In this document: piece by piece, positions 1 to 7,701 of the stretch
Layout: each line of letters starts with the position of its first letter
How positions within the stretch are numbered: position 1 is the stretch's first letter
Source of the DNA: Nitrospira sp.
Lineage (GTDB): Bacteria; Nitrospirota; Nitrospiria; Nitrospirales; Nitrospiraceae
Direction of reading: 5' to 3'
Assembly: GCA_025934915.1 (NCBI GenBank)
Contig: JAICWG010000013.1
Location: forward strand, 1 to 47,696
DNA: 47,696 nt
Notes under the pieces: generated by a model
Told to the model about the DNA's origin: nothing
Database searches by the model: none
What the model saw: only the letters and a program-made list of their open reading frames with translations
Made by a program: the position numbers and the translations under genes

Positions 1-258
1 CCAGGAAAAGTTGAGGAGGTACATTGCTTCGGTGAGCACGGGCCAGACAGTCCCTAAGGGCTCGGTCAGTTCCTGGAAGGCAGCCACGCAACGCCCGTGA
101 TGTTGATCGTCGGCATGAACTTGACATTCCCCGTAGCTCGCTACGGGGTTGGCCTCTCCTTCCGAGAAGTCTTCGGAATTGAGTTCTGTGATACCCCGCA
201 GCTTGCTGCGGGGAGCTTCATTCAAAGCAATCAGGGGTCCGGTATCCACCAGCACCAT
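1..258 (-). CDS. PIN-domain toxin, partial, with in-frame repeat insertion
   Basis: The 86 visible codons run off the left edge, so the C-terminus is missing. The protein opens with MVLVDTGPLIAL, the usual first strand of a PIN ribonuclease with the acidic residue D5, and later has HADDQHHGRC and LTEAMYLL, which are typical of VapC-like PIN toxins. PIN proteins act as Mg-dependent RNases held inactive by their antitoxin. Residues 14-47 do not belong to the fold: they are encoded by a palindromic element (118-219) that keeps the frame open. The start ATG lies 2 bases after the stop of the antitoxin gene, as in a TA operon. The insertion sits right after the first strand, close to the active site, so the toxin may be inactive or may carry an extra loop. 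The PIN call is from motif recognition. Confidence 0.75.
   Translation of the reverse strand, partial: MVLVDTGPLIALNEAPRSKLRGITELNSEDFSEGEANPVASYGECQVHADDQHHGRCVAAFQELTEPLGTVWPVLTEAMYLLNFSW
117..219. repeat. REP-like palindromic element inside the PIN gene
   Basis: Two perfect palindrome-like hairpins, CCCCGTAGCTCGCTACGGGG (129-148) and CCCCGCAGCTTGCTGCGGGG (194-213), flank a spacer with a third weaker hairpin (TTCCGA...TCGGAA, about 161-179). Two similar but non-identical GC-rich hairpins around a short spacer is the build of REP/BIME elements. On the minus strand it encodes 34 codons with no stop, beginning EAPRSKLRG, a string I recall from other repeat-derived peptide insertions. The outer edges are judged from where the PIN homology stops and resumes, so they are good to a few bases. 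Confidence 0.75.
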
Positions 259-260
259 AC

Positions 261-524
261 TCAGCCTCGGCGAAGCCGGTCTCGGAGCATCTTCTGGAAC
301 CGATCGCCTGTTCGCTCGGACAGATTGGATGGCCCCCCGCGCACGCTGCCGATCAGATCCCGCACGGCCTCATAAGGACGTTCGGCCTTTTCCTGTTCTT
401 GTGCGCGTTTCGCCAGAATGTCGATGGCATCTCTGATTACCTCGGATTTACTCCGGCCTCGCTTGCGAGCCAGCCATTGAATCAATCGTTCAGTTTTTAC
501 GTCAACGCGGACGGTGAGCGGCAT
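261..524 (-). CDS. Ribbon-helix-helix antitoxin
   Basis: An 87-residue protein. Its N-terminal 45 residues (LTVRVDVKTERLIQWLARK, then GRSKSEVIRDAI) match the beta-strand plus two-helix ribbon-helix-helix DNA-binding fold of CopG/Arc/VapB-type antitoxins. The C-terminal half is charged (GDRFQKMLRDRLRRG at the end) and would be the toxin-binding part. A strong ribosome site AAGGGGAG lies just ahead of the ATG. The PIN gene follows after 2 bases, giving the standard antitoxin-toxin order. Autoregulation is likely because a palindrome lies 28-38 bases upstream of the start. The exact antitoxin subfamily cannot be told from sequence alone. Confidence 0.85.
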   Translation of the reverse strand: MPLTVRVDVKTERLIQWLARKRGRSKSEVIRDAIDILAKRAQEQEKAERPYEAVRDLIGSVRGGPSNLSERTGDRFQKMLRDRLRRG

Positions 525-551
525 CGGGCTTCTCCCCTTAACTTGTATGAC

Positions 552-562
552 AGTACCGTACT
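552..562. promoter_or_regulatory. Candidate antitoxin operator palindrome
   Basis: AGTACCGTACT is an 11-base perfect palindrome about 28 bases upstream of the antitoxin ATG. RHH antitoxins bind short palindromes overlapping their own promoter. The site and position fit, but binding is inferred. Confidence 0.4.
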
Positions 563-660
563 ACGCTGCTTTCATTCAAGCAAGCAGAAAGAGGGGATGG
601 CTCGCTGGACCAGGCTAGTGTTGAAACTAAACACGTGCCTTTCTAGTCATGTCTTTCAGG

Positions 661-847
661 CTACCCAGCTTGAAGATCGTGGAACTGGTCGATGAACCGT
701 TGCGGTTTCACGACCTCGCGGCGGCGCTGCTCAGGAGTCGTATGTTGATCGATGGTCAGAGCCATGGTTTTGGCAGCCGCACACATCTGTCAGCGCCCCT
801 AGCCAGTCTTCAAGACAATCGAGAGTGGCCTCGGTCCGCCGAATCAT
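661..847 (-). pseudogene. Possible decayed small gene, frameshifted
   Basis: Two overlapping minus-strand frames look like halves of one short protein. The first begins MIRRTEATLDCLEDWLGALT at 847. The second (661-786, 41 codons) contains MALTIDQHTTPEQ and ends DQFHDLQAG. A shift of one base near 786 would join them. I do not recognise the family. No convincing ribosome site precedes 847, and codon quality is ordinary. Apart from this and the operator, nothing was seen in 525-899. Confidence 0.25.
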
Positions 848-899
848 TTCCTTCCAGGAAGCTTGCGTACAAGTCGGCTTGAGTAGCAGAGGCGAGTAG

Positions 900-1178
900 T
901 CAGGTAGGAATATCCCGCGTACCATCGTAGGAAGCGCGAGATTGGAATGAGAGTTTGACGACGTCGCCGTCGCGAACTGGAGAATCTTCCGACCCGATTT
1001 TCTTGTTGATCGTAATAAGTGCTTCGCGGCTCTTGATGTACTGAAGCAAAGCGCCTAGTTGTGCAGGGTTCGCTTCAATCAGCTGTTTCACCGTGGTCGG
1101 GCCTGTCACCGGAATTTCCAGTTCGTTCTCCCCGACAACCGCGCGCAAGGTTTGGCCGAAAATCTGTATCGAAACCAT
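900..1178 (-). CDS. ThiS/MoaD-like beta-grasp protein without C-terminal GG
   Basis: The 92-residue protein has the beta-grasp pattern of sulfur-carrier proteins: VSIQIFGQTLRAVVGENEL, a TVKQLIEAN helix, LITINKK, then DGDVVKLSF, a variant of the DGDEV-x-hhP motif. In true ThiS/MoaD carriers a Gly-Gly tail follows and is thiocarboxylated. Here the chain continues about a dozen residues and ends GTRDIPT, so classical sulfur transfer at a terminal glycine cannot occur unless the tail is removed. GAGGG precedes the ATG. It lies downstream of the FAD/Fe-S oxidoreductase in the same direction, about 80 bases away, and could be cotranscribed. Alternatives are a regulatory ubiquitin-like domain or a carrier that needs processing. 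Confidence 0.65.
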   Translation of the reverse strand: MVSIQIFGQTLRAVVGENELEIPVTGPTTVKQLIEANPAQLGALLQYIKSREALITINKKIGSEDSPVRDGDVVKLSFQSRASYDGTRDIPT

Positions 1179-1259
1179 TGGACCCTCAACGAGTTGACCG
1201 ACTATCTCGCTTCACACCGTGAGCTTGGTGCGTACTCTACACGATCAGCGAGGATGGAT

Positions 1260-4097
1260 TCAGCTCTGCTCACGTTCTGCCGCCTGATAAGCATCTTTCA
1301 GCAGCTGGGCGACATGTTTCACCTGTATCGAGTCTCCCACTCCGTTCTTGAGCTGAATCATACAGGCTGGACAACTGGTGGCGACCACGTTGGCCCCGAT
1401 TTGTGTGATGGCACGAGCTTTCCGGTCGAAGATTTTCTGCGATGTAGCGTAGTCTTTTATGAGGTAGGTGCCAGCGCCTCCCGCACAACGATCGGCATCC
1501 TGCATTTCCACGAAATTGCCCCCGGGTAAGGACGACAGCACCTGCCGTGGCTCTTTCGTTACTCCGGCTGCCCGCAGGTGGCAGGATGAATGATATGTCA
1601 CGCGTTTCATCGTCCCGTCGGCGTTGGCCATAGGAGGATGCTGCGACGATTGGGCGACGAATTCCGAAATATGCACCACTTTTTTGGCCAGTTCTTCTGC
1701 TAGCCGTCGCTCGGTCCCTTCTGGGAAAAGCGTGGGATAGTCTTTGAGCATCAGTGTACAGGAGGCACAGCCGGTCACGATCGTTTGGTACGGAGCAAAC
1801 GATCGAAGATTAAATTGCGCTCCCTCGCGCACAAGGTCGACATGTCCATAGGTTTGAATCGGGGTTCCCGAGCAGCGTTGCGGCGGCAGCGCCGGTTCGA
1901 CCCCATGTTTCTTCAACACCTCGATGACGGCATCTCCCACTCCATCGTCGAAATAGTTCGCGGCGCAGCCATGGAAATAGGCTACGCGCCGTGTCGGCGA
2001 TGAGTCCGCCTCACCGGGGATCAAAAGTGCATACCGTTCGCGCAAGTGACGTGGGGCCAGTTTCGGCAGCACGAGGTCATGCGGCAAACGTGCCGTTGGG
2101 GCCAAGGCCTTCATGATCGGCCTTGTGATCCATTCCAGCAGCTTCCTGAAAAAGGGACGATCCCACATGTTCTGGGTGCTCCCTAGGAATCGCAAGAGCG
2201 ATTCAAACGCTCCTTCCTGTGCCTGCTGTCTGAAGATCAACCCGGCCAACCGGTTCGGATGTTCAGCCCGTTTCTGAAGAATCAGGTCGGATACGTCCAC
2301 TCCCGCTGGACAGATGGTGCGACAGGATTTGCAGTTCAGACAAGCTTCCACCACCCGCTTGGAATCGAGATAGCTGTAATCCTTGGCGGTGACGATCTCG
2401 AACCAGCCCCGTGAACTCATGTCCTCGGATTGAAAGACATCGTATACCGGACAGACCGAATTGCACTTCGCACAGGTCGCGCAGGATTTGGACAGTCTGG
2501 TGTAGTCGATATGTTCGGTGAAGGGGACCTCGCTTAGTTTGATGCCGGGATTGAGCACATTCCCAGGGTCGAATGTCTTTTTGACCTGCACAAAGAGATC
2601 ATAGAGTTCTTCACCGAACATGGTCTTGACGAACTCGGCACGAACACGGCCGTCACCATGTTCACCGCAAATCGAGCCGCCAAATCGATTCAGAACCGTC
2701 GTATGGATATCCTGATAGGCCCGCACCATTTTCTGAAAATCGCCGGAATCGTTCACGTCCAATAGAGGAACAATGTGTGCATTCCCATTGCCGATATGGC
2801 CGAAGATCGCCACCGGCACGCGCTGCCCTTCGAAGAAGTCTTCAAGGTATCGGATTAACTCGCTGATCCGATCGGCGGGGACAACGACATCATCGACGAA
2901 ATTGATCGGCTTCTTCTTCGGATCGAATCGATAGAGCGTCGGATAGAGCGCTTTTCGCGCTTTCCAGAGTTGCTCCCGACGTTCGGCATCGAACGCCAGC
3001 GTAAGCTCCGCCGCCAGCTTGTAAGGCCGACAGACGGTGGCCATGGCTTCAGCCCGTTCTCGGAGATCGATCTCGGGGGAGTCGGCATCCAATTCGACCA
3101 GCAATGTTGCTGCCGCATCAGCCGGAATGCCATGCTTCCCTCGGCCGATTAAGTTGAGCGTGTTGGCATCCATGACCTCTAAGGCGCTGGGCTGGAGCGT
3201 CAGGAGCTGAGGCACGGCCTCGCCGACCTCTTCGAGACTCCGGAAGTGAATGAGCGCGGTCAACGTGGCCTTGGGCTTATCGATCAGCGTGAGCTTGGCT
3301 TCACTCACCACACCCAACGTCCCTTCGCTGCCGACGAATAACTTCGGGAGGTCGAATGAGCCCCGTGCGAGTCCGTCGGCCAATCCAAAGAAATTGTACC
3401 CGCAACTATTTTTGCTGACCGTGGGCCGCTTCGCGGCGATGAGGTTCGCATGGGCTTGTGTCATCATCAGCACGTCACGCAGGGCCGGCACCGTGGTCAG
3501 GAGGCGTTCCAGCGACGGATCATCGAGGGCATAGGCTCGCGCCTCGATCCATGTTGACGAGGTGAGGCACAGCCGGAGACTCTGGACATTGTCCTTTACC
3601 GACCCGTAGCGAAGAGTGTGCGGTCCCGAAGAATTATTGGCGATCATGCCGCCCAGCTTGCACATGTCCCCACTCGACGGGTCCGGCCCAAACAGTAGTC
3701 CTTGCAAGCTGAGCCGTTTGTTCAACTCGGCCAGCACGATTCCTGGCTGGACCCGGGCCCATCTTTCTTCCCGATTTACTTCAAGGATTCGATTGAGACG
3801 CGACACATCGAGAATGATGCCCGGGCCGATGGCAGAACCGGTCAAATTGGTCCCGGCTGCCCGAGGCGTAAGAGGAATACCGCGTGTCACAGCATAGGCA
3901 ACGGTTGCAGCGATGTCCTCTTCTGATTCAACAAGGACGACTGCCTGTGGAGGAACGCGATAGATGCTGGCATCGACGGCATAGGCCGTGATCGTCGGCA
4001 CGTCGTCTTTGACTTTCTCCGCTCCAAGCAGAGCGCGAAGATCGTGAGCGACTGCGTGAGTTCTCGTCGGCAAGATCAATGTCGATGAAGCCGCCAT
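1260..4097 (-). CDS. Fused FAD-linked oxidase and Fe-S oxidoreductase (GlcD-GlcF type)
   Basis: A 945-residue fusion. The N-terminal half is a PCMH-type FAD oxidase (VVLVESEEDIAATVAYA, PRAAGTNLTGSAIG, then LGGMIANNSSG), with a C-terminal FAD-oxidase part containing GHIGNGNAHIVPLLD and GEHGDGRVR. The second half has two 4Fe-4S clusters (CATCAKCNSVCP and CLNCKSCRTICP) and two CCG-type domains (FHGCAANYF..., SSCHLRAAG..., SCPACMIQL). This architecture matches D-lactate, glycolate or D-2-hydroxyglutarate dehydrogenases that pass electrons from the 2-hydroxyacid through FAD and Fe-S clusters to an acceptor such as quinone. The substrate is not decided by sequence. ATG at 4097 is preferred to an upstream TTG in the same frame. 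The neighbouring divergent 2-hydroxyacid dehydrogenase hints at linked hydroxyacid metabolism. Confidence 0.88.
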   Translation of the reverse strand: MAASSTLILPTRTHAVAHDLRALLGAEKVKDDVPTITAYAVDASIYRVPPQAVVLVESEEDIAATVAYAVTRGIPLTPRAAGTNLTGSAIGPGIILDVSRLNRILEVNREERWARVQPGIVLAELNKRLSLQGLLFGPDPSSGDMCKLGGMIANNSSGPHTLRYGSVKDNVQSLRLCLTSSTWIEARAYALDDPSLERLLTTVPALRDVLMMTQAHANLIAAKRPTVSKNSCGYNFFGLADGLARGSFDLPKLFVGSEGTLGVVSEAKLTLIDKPKATLTALIHFRSLEEVGEAVPQLLTLQPSALEVMDANTLNLIGRGKHGIPADAAATLLVELDADSPEIDLRERAEAMATVCRPYKLAAELTLAFDAERREQLWKARKALYPTLYRFDPKKKPINFVDDVVVPADRISELIRYLEDFFEGQRVPVAIFGHIGNGNAHIVPLLDVNDSGDFQKMVRAYQDIHTTVLNRFGGSICGEHGDGRVRAEFVKTMFGEELYDLFVQVKKTFDPGNVLNPGIKLSEVPFTEHIDYTRLSKSCATCAKCNSVCPVYDVFQSEDMSSRGWFEIVTAKDYSYLDSKRVVEACLNCKSCRTICPAGVDVSDLILQKRAEHPNRLAGLIFRQQAQEGAFESLLRFLGSTQNMWDRPFFRKLLEWITRPIMKALAPTARLPHDLVLPKLAPRHLRERYALLIPGEADSSPTRRVAYFHGCAANYFDDGVGDAVIEVLKKHGVEPALPPQRCSGTPIQTYGHVDLVREGAQFNLRSFAPYQTIVTGCASCTLMLKDYPTLFPEGTERRLAEELAKKVVHISEFVAQSSQHPPMANADGTMKRVTYHSSCHLRAAGVTKEPRQVLSSLPGGNFVEMQDADRCAGGAGTYLIKDYATSQKIFDRKARAITQIGANVVATSCPACMIQLKNGVGDSIQVKHVAQLLKDAYQAAEREQS

Positions 4098-4173
4098 AGA
4101 CAATCATACATCTTAGCTCGCGGACTCTTCGAAGAACCAGAGTCGTTGTCGGTTGCCTGCAAATTCTCCTACA

Positions 4174-5148
4174 ATGGATATGTTCATGGAGCGTCCGACC
4201 TTATATATCACCCGCCTATTGCCTCAACCGGTGCTCGATGCAATCTCGGGACAGTATCGGCTGCTGGCCGAGCCGACAGATCTGCCGCCGACAGAGGAGG
4301 CGCTGCGCCGCGGCTTCGCCGAGGCGCAGGCGGTCATCTGTACGCTAACGGATCGTATCGATGCCACGGTGCTCTCCCACGCCACGAAATTGAAAATTAT
4401 CGCCAACTATGCGGTAGGCTACAACAATATCGATCTTCCTACCGCGACTCAGCGTGGCATTATTGTTACCAATACACCAGATGTGCTGACCGATGCCACC
4501 GCCGATCTGACTTGGGCTCTGTTGCTCGCGCTGGCGAGGCGGGTCGTTGAAGGAGATACCTGGGTTCGAACCGGTCGTTGGCCAGGATGGACGCCGACAC
4601 AGATGCTGGGCGCTGACGTGTCAAGGAAGACGCTGGGGATCATCGGCATGGGGCGGATCGGACAGGCGGTTGCGCAACGAGCGGCCGGGTTTCGGATGCC
4701 GGTAATCTATGAGGGCCGCCACAGCGTTTCCAGCCCGCCAGGCGTCTCGTGGACCAGACGCCCCCTCGATGAAGTACTCGTGGAGTCTGATTTTGTTTCG
4801 CTTCATGTTCCGCTCACCGAGGCCACTCGTCATCTGATCGACCGGCGCAAGCTCGCTCTGATGAAGCCGACTGCGTTTCTCATCAACACGTTGCGCGGCC
4901 CGGTCATCGACGAGGCCGCCTTGGTGTCGGCACTTGAGGCGAAAACCATCGCAGGCGCCGGACTGGACGTCTACGAGCAAGAACCGGTTGTCTCCGTCGG
5001 ATTGATCTCGCTGCCGAATGTAGTCCTTCTCCCTCATCTGGGATCAGCCACGCTTGAGACTCGTGTCCGTATGGGACTTATCTGCCTCGATAATATTGCC
5101 GTTGTGTTGGGAGGCCGACCGGCGCCGAATCGGGTGACTAAGACATGA
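4174..5148 (+). CDS. D-2-hydroxyacid dehydrogenase (glyoxylate/hydroxypyruvate reductase-like)
   Basis: About 324 residues, typical length. The NAD(P)-binding Rossmann motif GIIGMGRIGQAVAQRA lies near residue 155. The catalytic set is visible: Arg in INTLRGPVID, Glu in DVYEQEP and His in LLPHLGSAT. These residues define the family that reversibly reduces 2-keto acids to D-2-hydroxyacids; best resemblance is to GyaR-type glyoxylate reductases. The start is uncertain: a TTG at 4153 and ATGs at 4174, 4180 and 4186 share the frame and none has a clear ribosome site. Family proteins usually begin close to the RPTLYITR segment, which favours 4174-4186. Divergent from the FAD/Fe-S oxidoreductase, convergent with the TPR gene. 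Confidence 0.87.
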   Translation: MDMFMERPTLYITRLLPQPVLDAISGQYRLLAEPTDLPPTEEALRRGFAEAQAVICTLTDRIDATVLSHATKLKIIANYAVGYNNIDLPTATQRGIIVTNTPDVLTDATADLTWALLLALARRVVEGDTWVRTGRWPGWTPTQMLGADVSRKTLGIIGMGRIGQAVAQRAAGFRMPVIYEGRHSVSSPPGVSWTRRPLDEVLVESDFVSLHVPLTEATRHLIDRRKLALMKPTAFLINTLRGPVIDEAALVSALEAKTIAGAGLDVYEQEPVVSVGLISLPNVVLLPHLGSATLETRVRMGLICLDNIAVVLGGRPAPNRVTKT

Positions 5149-5168
5149 GTGGAAAATGTGGCTGGGTC

Positions 5169-7031
5169 CTATGATGCATACCGAAAACCGACTTCCCTTC
5201 CCACTTGCCGCCCCTTTAAGGCTGCCAGTCGCTGCGGGACGTCATGAAACGAAGGAATAGACTCGAATGCGTGAGCGGCCTTCTCCCACTGTTCCTCCGC
5301 TTCGTAGAGTAAGCCCAACTCATAGCGAATAGCTTGCGCTTTCTCGCCTTGGCACCGTGGATCGGCCAAGGTGGTTTCCAGTCCCCGAATCGCCTGGACG
5401 ATGTGCCGCTCTTCCTTGAGGCAGACCGCAGTCATCAGCGCCGAATCGAGATAAAACGAGTTGCTGTTCGTCGATACCTGAAACTCTTCTTTTGCCTCAT
5501 CGTACAATCCCATGTTCTTATATGCCACCCCTAAGGCATAGTGCGCCTCGTAGTCGGGAGGCGCGGCCGGTTCCTTCACGTTCGCCAGCTGAGCCACGTT
5601 GGATTTAATCGCATCCGACTCGACTCTGGTTTGCAGCGGTCCACTGTCCTTGGCGAATGGGATGTCGTCGTCCAGCACTGCCCCTACCAGCGAAAATTCT
5701 CGATCGTCCTTCATCCCGCCGTTTGAATAGACTGCCTGATCTCTGTTCGAATCGGCTTCTAGTGATCCATCATCCGTCGGTATCAGGTTGTCAACGTTCG
5801 ACGGCGCTTCCGACTGTGGCACGTGTTGGGCAGACTCGCTCTGATCTACCGTAGATTCTCCTCTCATTCTTGCCGCCAGCCGATTCACCAAGGCTTCATC
5901 ACTGGACAGCGATCGTACCTTTTCGAAAAGCTCTTCATGCAGACTTTCCATGCCAGGCTCTGGATGCTCCAACAAGAGTTCGATGGCCTTCGCATATTGC
6001 AGCGTGGCTTCTCTACTATCGCCTTTTTCTTCATGCAGTTCCCCGTTCAGTTCCAGCAGAGGGACGGAGTTCGGGTCAGCGGACAAGAATTCCTGAATCA
6101 GCGATTCAGCAAGAGCCAGGTCATGCGCCCGCAACGCTGCCCCAGCCAAGAAGCGATATTCCCCCAGCGCCACTTGCACATCACCGCGTTGCAAATGCAA
6201 CCGAGCCAGGAGTTGACAGACTTGAGGGTTCCCTGGCTCCCGTGTGAGCATTTGGTTCAGGATCGCTTCTGCGCCGACATACTGCTTTTCGTCAATGCGA
6301 CGAACGGCCTCAGCCAGCAAGTCGACCGGTTCGGACGGTTTCTGCACCGGCGCGGCGGATCCTGGTTTGACCGCTTTAATCGACCCAGTCCCACCTTTTT
6401 TCATGCTCTCCACGAACTGAGCCGCCTCGTTGTTCGCAGGATCGATCCTGAGTACTGCGAGATACGCATCTTTCGCCTCATCGTATCGCCCTTGCGCCGA
6501 TCGTTCACGGCCCAACTGGAGATACACTTTGGTTGCTTCATCCTGCTGGTTTTCCTGGACACAGAGTTCGGCAACGCGCTGTTGGGCATCGAGATTCGAT
6601 GGATCCTGGAGGACGATCTTCTTGTAGATTTCGAGCGCGTCTTTTCCTCGACGCTCTTTCAGGTAGGACTTTCCTAGAGTGAGATAATCCTGGATCGCAC
6701 TGCTGATAAGTCCGCGTTCAACGTTCAGATCTCCAAGATGGCGATAGACTTCATATCGAGAGGGATCGCATTTAAGAGCTTTTTTAAAGGCAGCAATGGC
6801 CTTAAGGGTGGCGCCTTCGGCCCGGAAGGCTGAGGCAGCCTGCAAAAACGCGGAGGCAGCTTCCCCTGGAGCGTTTCGCTTCAACTGCAAATCACCGATT
6901 GTATTGTGAATGGTGCCGTCTGCAGGGGTTTCTGCGGCCAACTTCTTCCATTCAGCTATGGCCGCTTCGTACTGTCCGCGGGAAGCTAGGAGCTGAGCTT
7001 GTTGAAGAACTCGACTTCGATCCGAGGGCAC
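5169..7031 (-). CDS. TPR-repeat protein
   Basis: A 620-residue soluble protein made mostly of tetratricopeptide repeats. A first block spans roughly residues 15-210 (for instance GQYEAAIAEWKKLA, KAIAAFKKALKCDPS, DALEIYKKIVLQDPSN, DEAKDAYLAVLRIDPAN) and more repeats lie around 235-350. A low-complexity acidic stretch (about 390-475) is followed by a C-terminal TPR group (GLYDEAKEEFQVS, EEQWEKAAHAFESI). TPRs form protein-binding superhelices; the partner is unknown. I chose the GTG at 7031 because GGAGGT sits 6 bases ahead; the open frame extends further upstream without a ribosome site. No signal peptide is seen from this start. It follows the cold-shock gene in the same direction, across a hairpin. 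Confidence 0.8.
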   Translation of the reverse strand: MPSDRSRVLQQAQLLASRGQYEAAIAEWKKLAAETPADGTIHNTIGDLQLKRNAPGEAASAFLQAASAFRAEGATLKAIAAFKKALKCDPSRYEVYRHLGDLNVERGLISSAIQDYLTLGKSYLKERRGKDALEIYKKIVLQDPSNLDAQQRVAELCVQENQQDEATKVYLQLGRERSAQGRYDEAKDAYLAVLRIDPANNEAAQFVESMKKGGTGSIKAVKPGSAAPVQKPSEPVDLLAEAVRRIDEKQYVGAEAILNQMLTREPGNPQVCQLLARLHLQRGDVQVALGEYRFLAGAALRAHDLALAESLIQEFLSADPNSVPLLELNGELHEEKGDSREATLQYAKAIELLLEHPEPGMESLHEELFEKVRSLSSDEALVNRLAARMRGESTVDQSESAQHVPQSEAPSNVDNLIPTDDGSLEADSNRDQAVYSNGGMKDDREFSLVGAVLDDDIPFAKDSGPLQTRVESDAIKSNVAQLANVKEPAAPPDYEAHYALGVAYKNMGLYDEAKEEFQVSTNSNSFYLDSALMTAVCLKEERHIVQAIRGLETTLADPRCQGEKAQAIRYELGLLYEAEEQWEKAAHAFESIPSFHDVPQRLAALKGRQVGREVGFRYAS

Positions 7032-7122
7032 AACGATACCTCCATGAACAGAACAGCTAAACGCTAACAGCCTCAATGATGTTTGTCTAGGAAATGGTAG
7101 AACCAAACAGTGAGACACTCAG

Positions 7123-7164
7123 GTAGAAGCGCCGACCTTCTTGTCGGAGGATCAGCGCTTCTAC
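7123..7164 (-). terminator. Hairpin between cold-shock and TPR genes
   Basis: GTAGAAGCGC (7123-7132) is perfectly repeated in inverse at 7155-7164, with an inner CGAC/GTCG pair. It lies 26 bases after the cold-shock stop. There is no U-tract after it on the minus strand, so it may act as an RNA-stabilising or Rho-assisted structure rather than a simple intrinsic terminator. Confidence 0.45.
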
Positions 7165-7189
7165 CGAGCCAAATGGAAGATATGACGAC

Positions 7190-7408
7190 TTAGGACGCGG
7201 CGATCACCGCCTTGAGCACATTGGCCGCTTGAGGACCCTTGGCTCCCTGTACGATGTCAAACTCGACGTTTTCCCCCTCCTTGAGTGTCTTGAAACCATC
7301 TCCTTGTAATGCGGAGTAATGGACGAAGACGTCTTCTCCGCTATCCAGTCGGATGAATCCAAACCCCTTTCGATCGTTGAACCACTTGACCGTTCCTTTT
7401 GTCTTCAC
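7190..7408 (-). CDS. Cold-shock domain protein (CspA family)
   Basis: A 72-residue single OB-fold protein with both RNA-binding motifs, KGFGFI (RNP1) and DVFVHY (RNP2), after the standard opening [16 protein letters not shown]. It binds single-stranded RNA/DNA and acts as an RNA chaperone, during cold shock or constitutively. Length and motif spacing are normal. The start is GTG at 7408, preceded by AGGAGG at good distance; homologous proteins start at this residue. The upstream stretch 7409-7643 holds no gene and a long leader is possible, as is usual for csp genes, but I cannot define its start. Confidence 0.95.
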   Translation of the reverse strand: MKTKGTVKWFNDRKGFGFIRLDSGEDVFVHYSALQGDGFKTLKEGENVEFDIVQGAKGPQAANVLKAVIAAS

Positions 7409-7643
7409 AGAAGCCCTCCTTTTGTCAACAACTACGACTGGTTACGTAGCGGCCCCACTCAATCGCCCCTGCATCAAAATTGAAAATAGATTGGACAAGA
7501 ATCCGGCTGGTAGAAGAGACGGGCACCTGAAGGAATGATGCATCGCTCACGGAACCCATCATTTGAGTGGAAAGTCGCGCTGCATGTAACATAGGCTTCA
7601 TACTCTGTCAAGCGAATCTTTCAGGCGAAGATTTTCTCCTGTG

Positions 7644-7672
7644 TTTACAGGTGAGAAGGACTCCCCTATAGT
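7644..7672 (+). promoter_or_regulatory. Sigma70-type promoter of the lptFG operon
   Basis: TTTACA (7644-7649) and TATAGT (7667-7672) are separated by exactly 17 bases and lie about 30 bases ahead of the lptF start, predicting transcription from about 7679. The -35 box is part of a small hairpin CCTGTGTTTACAGG. The remainder of the gap 7409-7701 shows no gene. Confidence 0.6.
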
Positions 7673-7701
7673 GTACAAAATTTCTCCGTTCCAGACATTC
7701 T

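Noticed and set aside
4141..4185. TTG at 4153 as start of the 2-hydroxyacid dehydrogenase
   Set aside because: The extra residues do not match the family N-terminus, and ATG codons closer to the conserved start exist; ribosome-site evidence is poor for all.
5823..6677. Plus-strand open frame of 284 codons opposite the TPR gene
   Set aside because: The opposite strand encodes clear TPR repeats; this frame shows no recognisable domain and no ribosome site.
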